A stretch of DNA of 64,000 bases from Actinomycetales bacterium (lineage in GTDB: Bacteria > Actinomycetota > Actinomycetes > S36-B12 > UBA5976): positions 1 through 64,000 of the forward strand of contig JAIXQF010000010.1 of NCBI GenBank assembly GCA_027484085.1, in the 5' to 3' direction. This document shows positions 15,854 through 24,897 of this stretch, piece by piece. Numbering within the stretch: position 1 is the stretch's first letter; each line of letters starts with the position of its first letter. The notes below the pieces were generated by a model, which saw only the letters and a program-made list of their open reading frames with translations, had not been told where the DNA came from and ran no database searches. Both the position numbers and the translations under genes were made by a program.

Positions 15854-17203
15854 TTAATGAATTACGCCATCTGGTGTTGTGCGTTCTAGCACCTTGCGCA
15901 TAGCTTCAACCATTCGATCTGCTTCCGCCTCAGTCATGATTAGGGGAGGAGATAGCACCAGGTTGTGTGCACAGTCACGAACAATCACACCTTCTTCGCG
16001 GCGGATTACATCCGGCAGCATTGGCTGCAGCATTGGTAGTGGCGTGCGGCTTTCCTTATCCGTAACAAGTTCTACGGCATGCATCATTCCCACAAAGCGA
16101 ACTTCGCCAACAATTGGCAGATCCAGAAGAGTTCGCAATCCTTCATGTAGGTATTGACCCATCTTCTTCGCCTTTTCGAGCAGGCCTTCCTGTTCGATGA
16201 TTTCAAGATTCTTAAGTGCTACTGCAGCTGCGGTTGGATGCCCGTTGTAGGTGAATCCCATCGGGAACCCAAAATCCTTTTCAAGTTCATGAGCCACGGC
16301 ATCTGTCGTCAATACTGCTCCTAGCGGGATGTAACCGGATGTGATTCCCTTGGCAGTAATGATGATGTCTGGCTGAACATTGAAGTGTTGAGCGGCAAAC
16401 CATTCACCTACGCGACCGTATGCAGTAACAACTTCATCAAAGATCAACAGGATTCCATGTTTGCGTAGCACTTCTTGCACTCGAGGCCAATAATCATCTG
16501 GTGGAACCAACATGCCGCCAACGCCCATAATTGGCTCGCCAACCATGGCAGCAATTTTGTCAGCGCCAATTCGAGCAATAGTTTCTTCCAGCTCATTGAT
16601 TAAGAAATCAGTTGGGTCTTGTCCGTTATAAAGTTCCTGGCGGTAAGGCCAAGGCGTAGTTAGATGCTGAACGTGCGGCATCGTTGGTCCAAAGCCATCG
16701 TGATAAACGTCGAAGCCGGATAACGAACCACCGCCATATGCGATTCCGTGATACGCACGCTCTCGGGCCAAAATCCAATCGCGACCAGTCTCACCTTTTC
16801 GATGATGGTAGTAGCGTGCCATCTTTATTGCTGCTTCGTTACCTTCTGATCCACCGCTAGTGAAATAGACATGATTGATGTTCTCTGGTGAGATTTCAAC
16901 CAATTTGGCAGCAAGTTCAATTGCGGGTTCGTTACTGAACTCCCAGAAGCTCGTGAAGTATTCCAAAGTAGAAATTTGTTCGGCGGCAACGGCGGCAACT
17001 TCATCGCGCCCATGTCCAATTTGCGCCAACCAAAGACCACCAGTGGCATCGAGATATTCCTTGCCATCAGTATCCCAGAGCGCACAGTCCTGACCGCGAG
17101 CCATGATGACTCGTTCCGTTGTGGACTTCGGCAAATAAGGATGGATTATGTGAGCACGGTCAATGTCAGCTAGTTCCTGCGTTGACTTCTTACTTGTTGC
17201 CAT
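15854..17203 (-). CDS. Class III omega-aminotransferase (putrescine/beta-alanine-pyruvate type)
   Basis: 449 residues from ATG 17203, chosen because AAGGAGAG precedes it; a longer frame to 17227 has no such site. PLP-fold landmarks are TSGGSEGNEAAIKMARYYH, LIFDEVVTAYGRVGEWF and the PLP lysine in ITAKGITSGYIPLGAVL. The closest known relatives by motif are putrescine-pyruvate and beta-alanine-pyruvate transaminases, which pass an amino group to pyruvate and leave an aldehyde. The next-upstream gene encodes an aldehyde dehydrogenase, so the pair would take an amine to a carboxylic acid. The Pot-type importer downstream on the same strand supports polyamines. Confidence 0.85.
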   Translation of the reverse strand: MATSKKSTQELADIDRAHIIHPYLPKSTTERVIMARGQDCALWDTDGKEYLDATGGLWLAQIGHGRDEVAAVAAEQISTLEYFTSFWEFSNEPAIELAAKLVEISPENINHVYFTSGGSEGNEAAIKMARYYHHRKGETGRDWILARERAYHGIAYGGGSLSGFDVYHDGFGPTMPHVQHLTTPWPYRQELYNGQDPTDFLINELEETIARIGADKIAAMVGEPIMGVGGMLVPPDDYWPRVQEVLRKHGILLIFDEVVTAYGRVGEWFAAQHFNVQPDIIITAKGITSGYIPLGAVLTTDAVAHELEKDFGFPMGFTYNGHPTAAAVALKNLEIIEQEGLLEKAKKMGQYLHEGLRTLLDLPIVGEVRFVGMMHAVELVTDKESRTPLPMLQPMLPDVIRREEGVIVRDCAHNLVLSPPLIMTEAEADRMVEAMRKVLERTTPDGVIH

Positions 17204-17230
17204 TTTCTCTCCTTGTTTTACTTTCAAGTG

Positions 17231-18709
17231 CTATTCGTAGCGAATCCAGGTTGTTTTCAAGCCGGTGAATTTTTCCAATGCGTGCAGTGACAGATCTCGG
17301 CCAAACCCAGATTGCTTAAACCCACCAAATGGAATGTTCATGCCTAACGCATCGACAGTATTGACCGAAACAGTTCCCGCATGTAACGCGTCAGAAACCC
17401 GATGTGCTCGACTTAAGTTTGAAGTCCACACCGAAGCTGCCAAGCCATAGATGCTGTTGTTAGCAATCGAAATTGCTTCAGCTTCCGTTTCAAATGAAAC
17501 AATTGAAAGCACAGGGCCAAATATTTCATCAGTTGCGATTGAACTTTGCAGTTGCACATTCTTGAACACTGTTGGTTCGATGTAGCAGTCTGAACCATCT
17601 ATTGTGATTCGCGAGCCACCATAAGCGAGGTCAGCAGAACTAGATCCACTTGCAATGAAGTCTGCTACCCGCCCGGTTTGATTTCGGTCAACCAGTGGTC
17701 CCATTGTCGTGGCTGGATCCAGTGGATTACCAAGCTGGATTTTCTTAGCCTGATTAATTACGAGTTCGGTGAATTGCTCGGCAATACTCTTTTCAACAAG
17801 CAGGCGAGAGTTGGCAGAACAGACTTCACCTTGATTAAAGAAAATTGCTCGGGCGGCAAACTCAGCGGCTTCTTCGAGATTTGTGGTGTCAGCAAAAACC
17901 AAGTTCGGGCTCTTGCCACCACATTCCAACCAAACTTGCTTCATGTTTGAGTCGCCCGAATATTTCATAAAGTACTTACCGACTTGAGTTGAGCCAGTGA
18001 AAGTCAAAACATCAATGTCATTGTGTACACCAATGGCCGCGCCAGTTGTTTCACCTTGACCAGTAACTACATTTAAAGTTCCCTCGGGCAAGCCAGCTTC
18101 CAGTGCTAGCTCAGCCAGGCGCAATGATGAAAGCGGAGATTGTTCTGCAGGCTTGAGCACTACGGTGTTGCCAGCAGCTAACGCCGGGCCAAGCTTCCAA
18201 ATAGCCATTTCAAGTGGGTAGTTCCATGGCACAACAGCGCCGACGACTCCGAGGGGGACTCGGCGGACTAGCGCAACATTGCCGGGGTCGGTAGTTGGGA
18301 TCTCTCCGCTGACTTTGTCGATCGCCTCTGCATAAAAATTCAGAATTGCTGCCGAGCCGGGAATGTCAATGGTGGTGGCATCTGAAATTGGCTTACCCAT
18401 ATCCAAAACATCAAGCAGCGCCAACTCATCTGCATTTGTCAGAATCAATTCAGAAAGTTTGTGAAGTGCGCCTTTGCGGGCACCTGGAGACATGCGTGAC
18501 CAACTGTTATCGAATGCAGCGCGAGAACTGGCAACAGCTTGGTCAACTTCGCGGGTTCCGCATTCAGAGACATCTGCGAGCGACTTTGCAGTAACTGGGC
18601 TGATGTCAGGAGATGTGGTTTCAGTAGATATGCGAGTGCCATTAATGACGGCCCGACCATCAAAGGTGAGGGACGAAGCGGCCTTTTCCCAATCTTCCCG
18701 AGTTTTCAT
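17231..18709 (-). CDS. NAD(P)-dependent aldehyde dehydrogenase
   Basis: 492 residues from ATG 18709 (GGAGA five bases upstream; the longer frame would use TTG at 18721). The active-site cysteine is in FNQGEVCSANSRLL, the general-base Glu in WLECGGKSPNLVF, and the cofactor loop in FTGSTQVGKYFMKYSG. It belongs to the classic ALDH superfamily branch that oxidises aminoaldehydes such as gamma-aminobutyraldehyde or betaine aldehyde. It lies 27 bases upstream of the aminotransferase on the same strand, and the two probably act in sequence. Confidence 0.88.
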   Translation of the reverse strand: MKTREDWEKAASSLTFDGRAVINGTRISTETTSPDISPVTAKSLADVSECGTREVDQAVASSRAAFDNSWSRMSPGARKGALHKLSELILTNADELALLDVLDMGKPISDATTIDIPGSAAILNFYAEAIDKVSGEIPTTDPGNVALVRRVPLGVVGAVVPWNYPLEMAIWKLGPALAAGNTVVLKPAEQSPLSSLRLAELALEAGLPEGTLNVVTGQGETTGAAIGVHNDIDVLTFTGSTQVGKYFMKYSGDSNMKQVWLECGGKSPNLVFADTTNLEEAAEFAARAIFFNQGEVCSANSRLLVEKSIAEQFTELVINQAKKIQLGNPLDPATTMGPLVDRNQTGRVADFIASGSSSADLAYGGSRITIDGSDCYIEPTVFKNVQLQSSIATDEIFGPVLSIVSFETEAEAISIANNSIYGLAASVWTSNLSRAHRVSDALHAGTVSVNTVDALGMNIPFGGFKQSGFGRDLSLHALEKFTGLKTTWIRYE

Positions 18710-18742
18710 TTGGGTCTCCAAGTTTTATCTGCCGGGCAAATT

Positions 18743-19909
18743 TTATGGTCTTGAATAACCCTTAACATACTCGCGAAGGGCTGGGTCTGAGGCAATATCG
18801 ACCAAAGTCATCGCCATTGCTTTGGCTGCATCCAGCACTGCCTGGTCTGCATCTGCAGTAATGCAGGCGGCCGCAAATTCTTTTTGATGGTTTACTGCGG
18901 TGCCACTATTCACGCCAATGTAAGGGTGAATACTTGCAATAACTTTTGAAATATTTCCTAAGTCGGTACTGGCTCGGTTCATTGTGACTTGAGGACTGTT
19001 GTCATCGAACACTCGTCCAAGTGCTTGGGCGTTTAACTTGTAAGCATCATTTAGATTCTGATGGTTAGTAAATTCCGAGTAAGGCTGACTTTCATCGTGT
19101 ATCTCAAGTTTGCAGCCAGTGGCAAGCGCCCCTGCTTCAAAACATTTAGCAATTCGATCAAAAGTCTCTTCCATCAACTTTGTTGATGTGGCTCGAACAT
19201 ACCAACGGCCTTCAGTGACTTCAGGAATTGCGTTCGGCGCCTCGCCACCACGAGTCATTACGCCGTGAACTCGAACCGTACTTGGCAACTGCTGGCGAAG
19301 TAATCCGATTGCCACTTGCGCAATCGTAAATGCATCAGCTGCGTTAACTCCTTGCTCAGGGTAAGCCGCGGCATGAGCGGCCTTGCCGGAAAACTTAACG
19401 GCGATGTGACGAACTGCGAACGGTTCAGCGAAAGCAACATCGACAGGACCTGGGTGCACCAAGGCCGCAACATCAATTCCATCAAAAGCTCCGCGTTCGA
19501 GCATCACAATCTTTCCACCGCCACCTTCTTCGGCAGGTGTGCCAAGAACTACAACCTTTAAGTTCAGTTCATTCGCGACTTTTGCCAAGGCAATCGCCGC
19601 TCCTACTGACGATGAGGCGATTATGTTGTGGCCACAGGCGTGACCTAATCCGGGAAGTGCATCGTATTCAGCACACAAGGCAACAGTTAAGTCGCCAGAG
19701 CCGTACTCCGCGCGAAACGCGGTTGCCAGTCCTGCTACTTGCTCAACTACATCAAAGCCATGATCACTAAGAGTTTTAGCAACGGCGGCGGAACTTTCGA
19801 ATTCTTGCCAGGCCGTTTCTGGATTCGCATGAATCTTGTGGCTCAGATCGAGGAGTACTTTGCTAACCTCATCGACACGATTAATTACCTCTTGCTTGTG
19901 ATTAGCCAT
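18743..19909 (-). CDS. M20-family amidohydrolase/peptidase
   Basis: A 388-residue M20D-type metallohydrolase. Metal and catalytic motifs are CAEYDALPGLGHACGHN, GTPAEEGGGGKIVM and LVHPG; a lid/dimerisation domain sits in the middle (FSGKAAHAAAYPEQGVNAADA). M20D proteins cleave N-acyl amino acids, aminobenzoyl-glutamate or other amides. It is transcribed with a DUF1028 protein and RidA, a gene set seen repeatedly in amide and amino-acid scavenging clusters. The substrate is unknown. Confidence 0.87.
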   Translation of the reverse strand: MANHKQEVINRVDEVSKVLLDLSHKIHANPETAWQEFESSAAVAKTLSDHGFDVVEQVAGLATAFRAEYGSGDLTVALCAEYDALPGLGHACGHNIIASSSVGAAIALAKVANELNLKVVVLGTPAEEGGGGKIVMLERGAFDGIDVAALVHPGPVDVAFAEPFAVRHIAVKFSGKAAHAAAYPEQGVNAADAFTIAQVAIGLLRQQLPSTVRVHGVMTRGGEAPNAIPEVTEGRWYVRATSTKLMEETFDRIAKCFEAGALATGCKLEIHDESQPYSEFTNHQNLNDAYKLNAQALGRVFDDNSPQVTMNRASTDLGNISKVIASIHPYIGVNSGTAVNHQKEFAAACITADADQAVLDAAKAMAMTLVDIASDPALREYVKGYSRP

Positions 19910-19911
19910 GA

Positions 19912-20586
19912 TTACTCATCTCCTGGCACACCATAAGAAGGTGCCGAGTTGGGATTAAGTGCGCGAGTTACATAATCCTGCGCTTGTGGTGCCCAAACTT
20001 TATATATCTCTCTTAGTTTTGCAATGGGGTTTTCATCCCAATCGACTCGAAGATTTGTTGTGGGCCAAGCAACATCAGTAGCAACTAGCACTGCTGCCGA
20101 ATGAACCGGTCCGGCCTCGCCACCAGCCTCAACTCCAGCCTCAAGAGCCAAAATCAACCTGTCTGCTAATTCTTTTTCAACATTTGCATTAAATGAGTCG
20201 ACCATAGCTTGAATTACATTTTCATTTGCCAACATGTTTCCGGCAGCTGCGACATTTTTAGAAGTTACCTCAGCATTAATGCCAAGTGACTTCTCGCCTG
20301 AGTACACAGCCGATTCTCCGGTCTTATCTACAACGGTAAGTTGTCGAAATTCTGGATGTGTTGCACTTGAACTAACTTTTGCTAAGGCATCACGTGCACT
20401 AAGTCCTGTTTGCAGGGCGTCCAATAAGGCTGGACCAAGACTTGGATCAGTCACATTTTGGCTTGACACTGCTCCGACATTTGCCCGAACATTCGGACAG
20501 CGGGAGCCAACTGCAGGGCTCGAGCTACTGATTGCAACTCCAAATGCCCCGGTGCGCTCGCAGCGTCCAGCAATGCTGATTGTCAT
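19912..20586 (-). CDS. DUF1028 protein (putative Ntn-hydrolase)
   Basis: A 224-residue DUF1028 protein. The family hallmark is visible as GVAISSSSPAVGSRCPNVRANVGAVSSQN near the start (given here by its key residues: Ser-Ser-Ser-Pro-Ala-Val-Gly-Ser), then a GNML segment in VAAAGNML. DUF1028 proteins have the Ntn-hydrolase fold and are usually found with M20 peptidases and RidA, as here (two bases upstream of the M20 gene, and one base overlap with ridA). Function is not established. Confidence 0.85.
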   Translation of the reverse strand: MTISIAGRCERTGAFGVAISSSSPAVGSRCPNVRANVGAVSSQNVTDPSLGPALLDALQTGLSARDALAKVSSSATHPEFRQLTVVDKTGESAVYSGEKSLGINAEVTSKNVAAAGNMLANENVIQAMVDSFNANVEKELADRLILALEAGVEAGGEAGPVHSAAVLVATDVAWPTTNLRVDWDENPIAKLREIYKVWAPQAQDYVTRALNPNSAPSYGVPGDE

Positions 20587-21005
20587 TAATCTCGAGTTTC
20601 TGGGATAACAGCGGTTGCATCAATTTCAACCAGCCACTCTGGACGAGCCAGAGCAGTTACGACTAAACCAGTTGAAACGTAATGAACACCCTTGAGCCAT
20701 TTGCCCATAACTCGATAAACCGGTTCACGATACCTGATGTCAACAAGGTAAATCGTAATTTTTGTTATATCGCCGAGTTCAGAACCACATTCCTCAAGCA
20801 GCATTTTGATGTTTGCCATAGCTTTCTCAGCTTGAGCTTCAACGTCGCCGATACCAACCGATTCGCGAGTATCTAAATCCTGACCAATTTGGCCTCGTAA
20901 ATAAACTGTGTTTCCAGCTACTACTGCTTGCGCCAAATCATTATCCAAATTTTGTTCTGGATAGGTGACCTTCGTGTTGAAAGGTCGGATTCTTTTGTGA
21001 GTCAT
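20586..21005 (-). CDS. ridA: RidA/YjgF family enamine/imine deaminase
   Basis: A 139-residue RidA-family protein with the conserved strand VYLRGQIGQD, the QAEKAMANIKMLLEECGS helix, ITIYLVDIRYR and the C-terminal RPEWLVEIDATAV. The conserved arginine that binds the substrate carboxylate in true RidA is not where expected (ALARPEWLVEI keeps Arg before Pro), so it may be one of the Rid subfamilies with other specificity. It would remove reactive enamine intermediates formed by PLP or flavin enzymes of this cluster. Confidence 0.82.
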   Translation of the reverse strand: MTHKRIRPFNTKVTYPEQNLDNDLAQAVVAGNTVYLRGQIGQDLDTRESVGIGDVEAQAEKAMANIKMLLEECGSELGDITKITIYLVDIRYREPVYRVMGKWLKGVHYVSTGLVVTALARPEWLVEIDATAVIPETRD

Positions 21006-21072
21006 CGGTTTCCTTCAGTAGGTGCAAGTTTTACGTTAGTCGAAAGCCAGGTTTGGAGAATGGTTATCTCAA

Positions 21073-22341
21073 TTATTGGACGATCCGCGCGGACCCAGAG
21101 TATTCCTTGTAACTGCGTTGGATTTGAATCTGATCCGCGAGGAATTTTGCATCGTGCCAGACGCCCCAAATGAATGCAGATCCGCGCCTAGAAAGCCACG
21201 GTTGCCCCAAAAAGTAAATGCCATGTGCGCTTGATACACCTCGTTGATGTGCGGGCTTACCGGCATCATTTACTGCGCCAGGAACCTGTAGCCAGGAGTA
21301 ATCAGTCAAGTAACCGGTAGCCCAAAGAATCGTGGTGATCCCTGCTTTTTCGAGATCTAATTCACGGATTGGATTAAGCGCTGAATCAGGCATTGGACCC
21401 AAGACGTGTGCCTCAGGTTCTAGAGGTAAGTCCAAATTATTTTGCGCAATAAATTCATCTGCTTCATTTAGTACAGATAGGTAGTTGGTGTCACCTCGAG
21501 TGATGTTGCGTTCCAAGTCATCAGCAAATTGCAGTACGCCATTGTCGTATGCCGACGTCAAGCCGAGTAATGTAATGCCGCTATTCGCAAGATCTCTAAA
21601 GTCCACAGTGCGGCCACCATCAAATCCACTAACTGCAATCGTGACATGTTCTGCGCCAGCAGGTGGTGTGGCGATGTCCCACTTGCCTAGGACGCCAAGC
21701 CACCAAACGTTATCGCGTCCGCGATATCTCCGAGGTGGTCGATCATGTTCACCAACTGATAAGAAAACTTCTCTTCCTGAATTTCGTAAGTCGGCTGCGA
21801 TCTGAACTCCAGATGAGCCAGCACCAACTACTAGAACCGCTCCGGCTGGAAGCTGTTCGGGATTATGGTAATCACTGGAGTGCAACTGATGGATGCTTGC
21901 AGATTCCGGAACTACTGGTGGAATTGCTGGTACTTGAAATGCACCAGTAGCAGCTACAACGTAATTCGCTTCAAGTTCACCGTTAGAAGTTGTGACCTTA
22001 AATCCTGAATCAGATGAACGTCGCGTTACCGACTTAACTTCAACCCCAGTCCTTATCGGTGCTTGGAACTTTTTTGCGTAAGCCTCGAAATAGTCAGCGA
22101 CAGCTTCCTTTGGAACAAATGCATCTGGGTCGTAGTCAGCAAACTCGAGTCCCGGAAAACGATCGTGCCAGGCTGGACCATTTGCAACCAAAGAGTCCCA
22201 GCGCTCAGATCTCCAGCGTTCTGCAATTCGAGCGCGCTCTAAAACAACGTGCGAGATTCCGGCATGAGTGAGATGTTCACTCATCGCAACACCAGCTTGA
22301 CCAGCGCCTACGACGACCACTTCAAATTGCTCCGAAGCCAT
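21073..22341 (-). CDS. FAD/NAD(P)-dependent flavoprotein monooxygenase-like protein
   Basis: A 422-residue flavoprotein. FAD-binding GAGQAGVAMSEHL is at the N-terminus, a second dinucleotide loop VGAGSSGVQIAADL near residue 172, and ATGYLTDYSW toward the C-terminus. This matches the CzcO/YlaJ-like branch of the flavin monooxygenase group, which hydroxylates N- or S-containing compounds or ketones. The FMO fingerprint FxGxxxHxxxY/F is only weakly represented, so actual oxygenation is not certain. It heads the amine module (ridA follows after 67 bases). Confidence 0.78.
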   Translation of the reverse strand: MASEQFEVVVVGAGQAGVAMSEHLTHAGISHVVLERARIAERWRSERWDSLVANGPAWHDRFPGLEFADYDPDAFVPKEAVADYFEAYAKKFQAPIRTGVEVKSVTRRSSDSGFKVTTSNGELEANYVVAATGAFQVPAIPPVVPESASIHQLHSSDYHNPEQLPAGAVLVVGAGSSGVQIAADLRNSGREVFLSVGEHDRPPRRYRGRDNVWWLGVLGKWDIATPPAGAEHVTIAVSGFDGGRTVDFRDLANSGITLLGLTSAYDNGVLQFADDLERNITRGDTNYLSVLNEADEFIAQNNLDLPLEPEAHVLGPMPDSALNPIRELDLEKAGITTILWATGYLTDYSWLQVPGAVNDAGKPAHQRGVSSAHGIYFLGQPWLSRRGSAFIWGVWHDAKFLADQIQIQRSYKEYSGSARIVQ

Positions 22342-22443
22342 TTATCTCCCTTGTTGAAGTGACAACTCTAACTGTGCTGAAGGAATCAGTTTCGGTCAAG
22401 CCGATCTGACTGATTGTAAGTTTTGCAGGTTTCGCAAGGCTAA

Positions 22444-22481
22444 AACAAAGCAGCCCCACCAATCGGTGAGGCTGCTTTGTT
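22444..22481 (-). terminator. Intrinsic terminator after the distal PotD-like gene
   Basis: Stem AACAAAGCAGCC / GGCTGCTTTGTT (12 bp), with an inner CACC/GGTG extension. It lies directly after the binding-protein gene ending at 22498, in the right place for minus-strand transcripts. Confidence 0.85.
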
Positions 22482-22497
22482 TGTTAGAGCTTGGTTA

Positions 22498-23619
22498 TCA
22501 CTGACTATCCAACCAAGTAGTGAATACCTGGGTGTATAGCTCGCGAGCTTCTTCGCCACAGTTTGGAATTGGGCTAAGAAGTGACTTGAACTCTTCCGGA
22601 ACAATTACGCCCGGATCGTTCTTTAGTTCGTCTGCCATTAACTCAGCAGTTCCAGTGATTGCGTTGTTGTAACCAGAGAAGTTACTTGCCGCAGCCATGT
22701 TTGCTGGGTCCATCATCCAGTTCATGAAGATCTTGGCGTTATCCAGGTTCGGAGCACCGACCGGGATAGCCATGTGATCTGACCAGAAGTTCAGACCTTC
22801 ACTTGGGTAGATAAAGATGATGTCAGGATTTTCCATCTTCATGCGATGGGTGTCACCATTCCATGAAGTACGGATACTTGCCTGTCCGGTGATCATGCGT
22901 TCGTTACCACCATCGTTGTCGATAACAGCAGGCTTGAATCCGGCAAGCAGTTCTTCAGCAGCAATGTATTTTGCAGTATCAGTAGTGCAGAGATCTGCAG
23001 CAGGAACACCTGTTGCACGAAGTGCAGCAGAAACAATCTCTACTTGATCCTTAAGGGCGTTTACATTCTTGTAGTTGCCAGTGAAAAGATCTTTCCAAGA
23101 TTTAATGTTTTCACAATCTGGCTCAAGTTTGGTGTTGCAAGCAATACCCGTTGTGCCATACATGTAAGGGGCAGTGTATTTACGACCTGAGTCGAAGTAC
23201 ACGTCCATGAATTCAGGAGCAATGTACTTTCCGTTAGGGAAAGATGCCACATCAACTTCCTGCAACATACCAAGGCCGATCATCTGCTCAACCATGTAAT
23301 CCGAAGGCATGATCACGTCGTAGCCAGTCGCACCTGACTGCAACTTAGCTAGCAATGTTTCGTTGCTATCAAAGACGTCAAGGATTACTTCAATGCCAGT
23401 CTCGGCAGTAAATTTTTCAAGTAGGGCTGGATCGATGTAGTCCGTCCAGTTGTACAAGTTGACTACGCCCGAGCCGGAAGTTGGAAATTCACCAGCAGGA
23501 GCAGTGCTCGTTGGTTCGTCAGTGGCAGTTGTTTCGCCACCACAAGCCGTAAGAAGTAAAGCACCGGCAGCTATCAACGCTGCAACGTACGTACCTTTGC
23601 GCTTATTCATAATCTTCAT
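22498..23619 (-). CDS. PotD-like polyamine-binding lipoprotein, distal copy
   Basis: A 373-residue extracytoplasmic solute-binding protein. The lipoprotein signal ends at the lipobox LLTACGG (Cys26). The mature part has VVNLYNWTDYIDPALLEKF, LLAKLQSGATGYDVIMPSDY and the DLNFWSDHMAIP-like region, all standard for spermidine/putrescine-binding proteins of ABC importers. It is a close paralogue of the protein encoded immediately upstream, but it is cut off from the potABC operon by a strong terminator and so is probably expressed from its own promoter. Ligand preference may differ from the other copy. Confidence 0.9.
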   Translation of the reverse strand: MKIMNKRKGTYVAALIAAGALLLTACGGETTATDEPTSTAPAGEFPTSGSGVVNLYNWTDYIDPALLEKFTAETGIEVILDVFDSNETLLAKLQSGATGYDVIMPSDYMVEQMIGLGMLQEVDVASFPNGKYIAPEFMDVYFDSGRKYTAPYMYGTTGIACNTKLEPDCENIKSWKDLFTGNYKNVNALKDQVEIVSAALRATGVPAADLCTTDTAKYIAAEELLAGFKPAVIDNDGGNERMITGQASIRTSWNGDTHRMKMENPDIIFIYPSEGLNFWSDHMAIPVGAPNLDNAKIFMNWMMDPANMAAASNFSGYNNAITGTAELMADELKNDPGVIVPEEFKSLLSPIPNCGEEARELYTQVFTTWLDSQ

Positions 23620-23728
23620 CGATCTCCCTTACACGTAGGAATGTATTAATAGAATGCCAGAGGAATCGGAGTCAAGGCCAACATTTCGGCGAAATTTGCG
23701 CAAATATTTGGTCAATCTGACAAAAAAT

Positions 23729-23763
23729 AACGCCTGCCTAACGGAAACCGTTAGGCAGGCGTT
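23729..23763 (-). terminator. Strong intrinsic terminator between the two PotD-like genes
   Basis: A perfect 16-bp stem AACGCCTGCCTAACGG / CCGTTAGGCAGGCGTT with loop AAA. On the minus strand it is followed by ATTTTTTG, so it ends transcripts coming from potABCD before the distal binding-protein gene. Confidence 0.95.
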
Positions 23764-23782
23764 ATGAATTAACCCGAAGGTT

Positions 23783-24895
23783 TTACTGACCTGTAGTCCA
23801 AGTTGTGAACACCTGGGTGTACAACTCGCGAGCTTCTTCATCACAGTTAGGCAGTGGTGAAATCAGCGCCTGCTTGTCGGCAGGAACCACAACTGCTGGA
23901 TCGGTCTTTAGCGATTCATTCATGAATGCATCGGAACCCTTGATTCCATTGTCGTAACCTGAGAAGTTGCTCTGGGCACCAGCTGCCTTAGCATCCATCA
24001 TCCAGTTGATGAAGATCTTGGCGTTATCCAAGTTAGGAGCACCTACTGGAACTGCCAAGTTGTCTGCCCAAAGGTTTAGACCTTCGCTTGGGTAGATGAA
24101 CTGAACGTCAGGATTCTCTTCAGTCATACGGTGGGTTGAACCATTCCAGGCATGGCGCACATTGGATGTGCCAGCCGTTACACGCTCGATACCACCATCT
24201 GATTCGATTACTGCTGGCTTGAAGCCGGCTAGCAATTCTTCAGCCGCAATGTACTTTGCCTTATCGGTTGTGCATAGGTCATCCGGGCCAACGCCTGTGG
24301 CGCGAAGTGCGGCAGAAACGACTTCAACCTGATCCTTTAGAGAATCCATCTTGTCTAGGCCTGCAGTGAAGTAGTCCTTCCAAGACTTAATGTTTGCGCA
24401 CTCTGGTTCAGCAGCGAAGTTACATGCAATGCCAGTAGTTCCATAGTTCCAAGGAGCTGTGTAGTTGCGGCCTGGATCCCAGTAGACATCCATTAAGTTG
24501 TCTTTAATGTTGCCACCGTTAGGGAAGCTGCTGACGCCAATGTTCTGAAGCAAGTTAAGTTCGATCATTTGCTCAACCATGTAGTCAGAAGGAACGATTA
24601 CGTCGTAACCTGTCGCACCTGACTGCAGCTTTGCCAACAATGTTTCATTGCTGTCGTAAGTATCCAAGATAACTTCGATGCCGGTTTCAGCAGTAAAGCG
24701 CTTTAACTCTTCAGGATCGATGTAATCGGTCCAGTTGTAGACGTTAACTACACCTGAGCCAGAAGTTGGGAATTCGCCTGAAGCTCCAATATCTTCGCCT
24801 TCAGTGCTTCCTCCGCCACATGCAGAAAGAAGTAGTGCGCCTGCCGCAGCAAGTGCAGCTACATAGGAGGCGCGGCGCCTCTTGTTGCTAGCCAT
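23783..24895 (-). CDS. potD: PotD-like polyamine-binding lipoprotein, operon copy
   Basis: A 370-residue binding protein with a lipobox LLLSACGGG (Cys26). It has the same mature layout as the distal copy (VVNVYNWTDYIDPEELKRF, GYDVIVPSDYMVEQM, LNLWADNLAVPVGAPNLDNA). The gene starts two bases after the permease gene, so it is the last gene of the potABC operon. It delivers putrescine, spermidine or a related cation to the PotBC permease outside the membrane. Confidence 0.92.
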   Translation of the reverse strand: MASNKRRRASYVAALAAAGALLLSACGGGSTEGEDIGASGEFPTSGSGVVNVYNWTDYIDPEELKRFTAETGIEVILDTYDSNETLLAKLQSGATGYDVIVPSDYMVEQMIELNLLQNIGVSSFPNGGNIKDNLMDVYWDPGRNYTAPWNYGTTGIACNFAAEPECANIKSWKDYFTAGLDKMDSLKDQVEVVSAALRATGVGPDDLCTTDKAKYIAAEELLAGFKPAVIESDGGIERVTAGTSNVRHAWNGSTHRMTEENPDVQFIYPSEGLNLWADNLAVPVGAPNLDNAKIFINWMMDAKAAGAQSNFSGYDNGIKGSDAFMNESLKTDPAVVVPADKQALISPLPNCDEEARELYTQVFTTWTTGQ

Positions 24896-24897
24896 TC

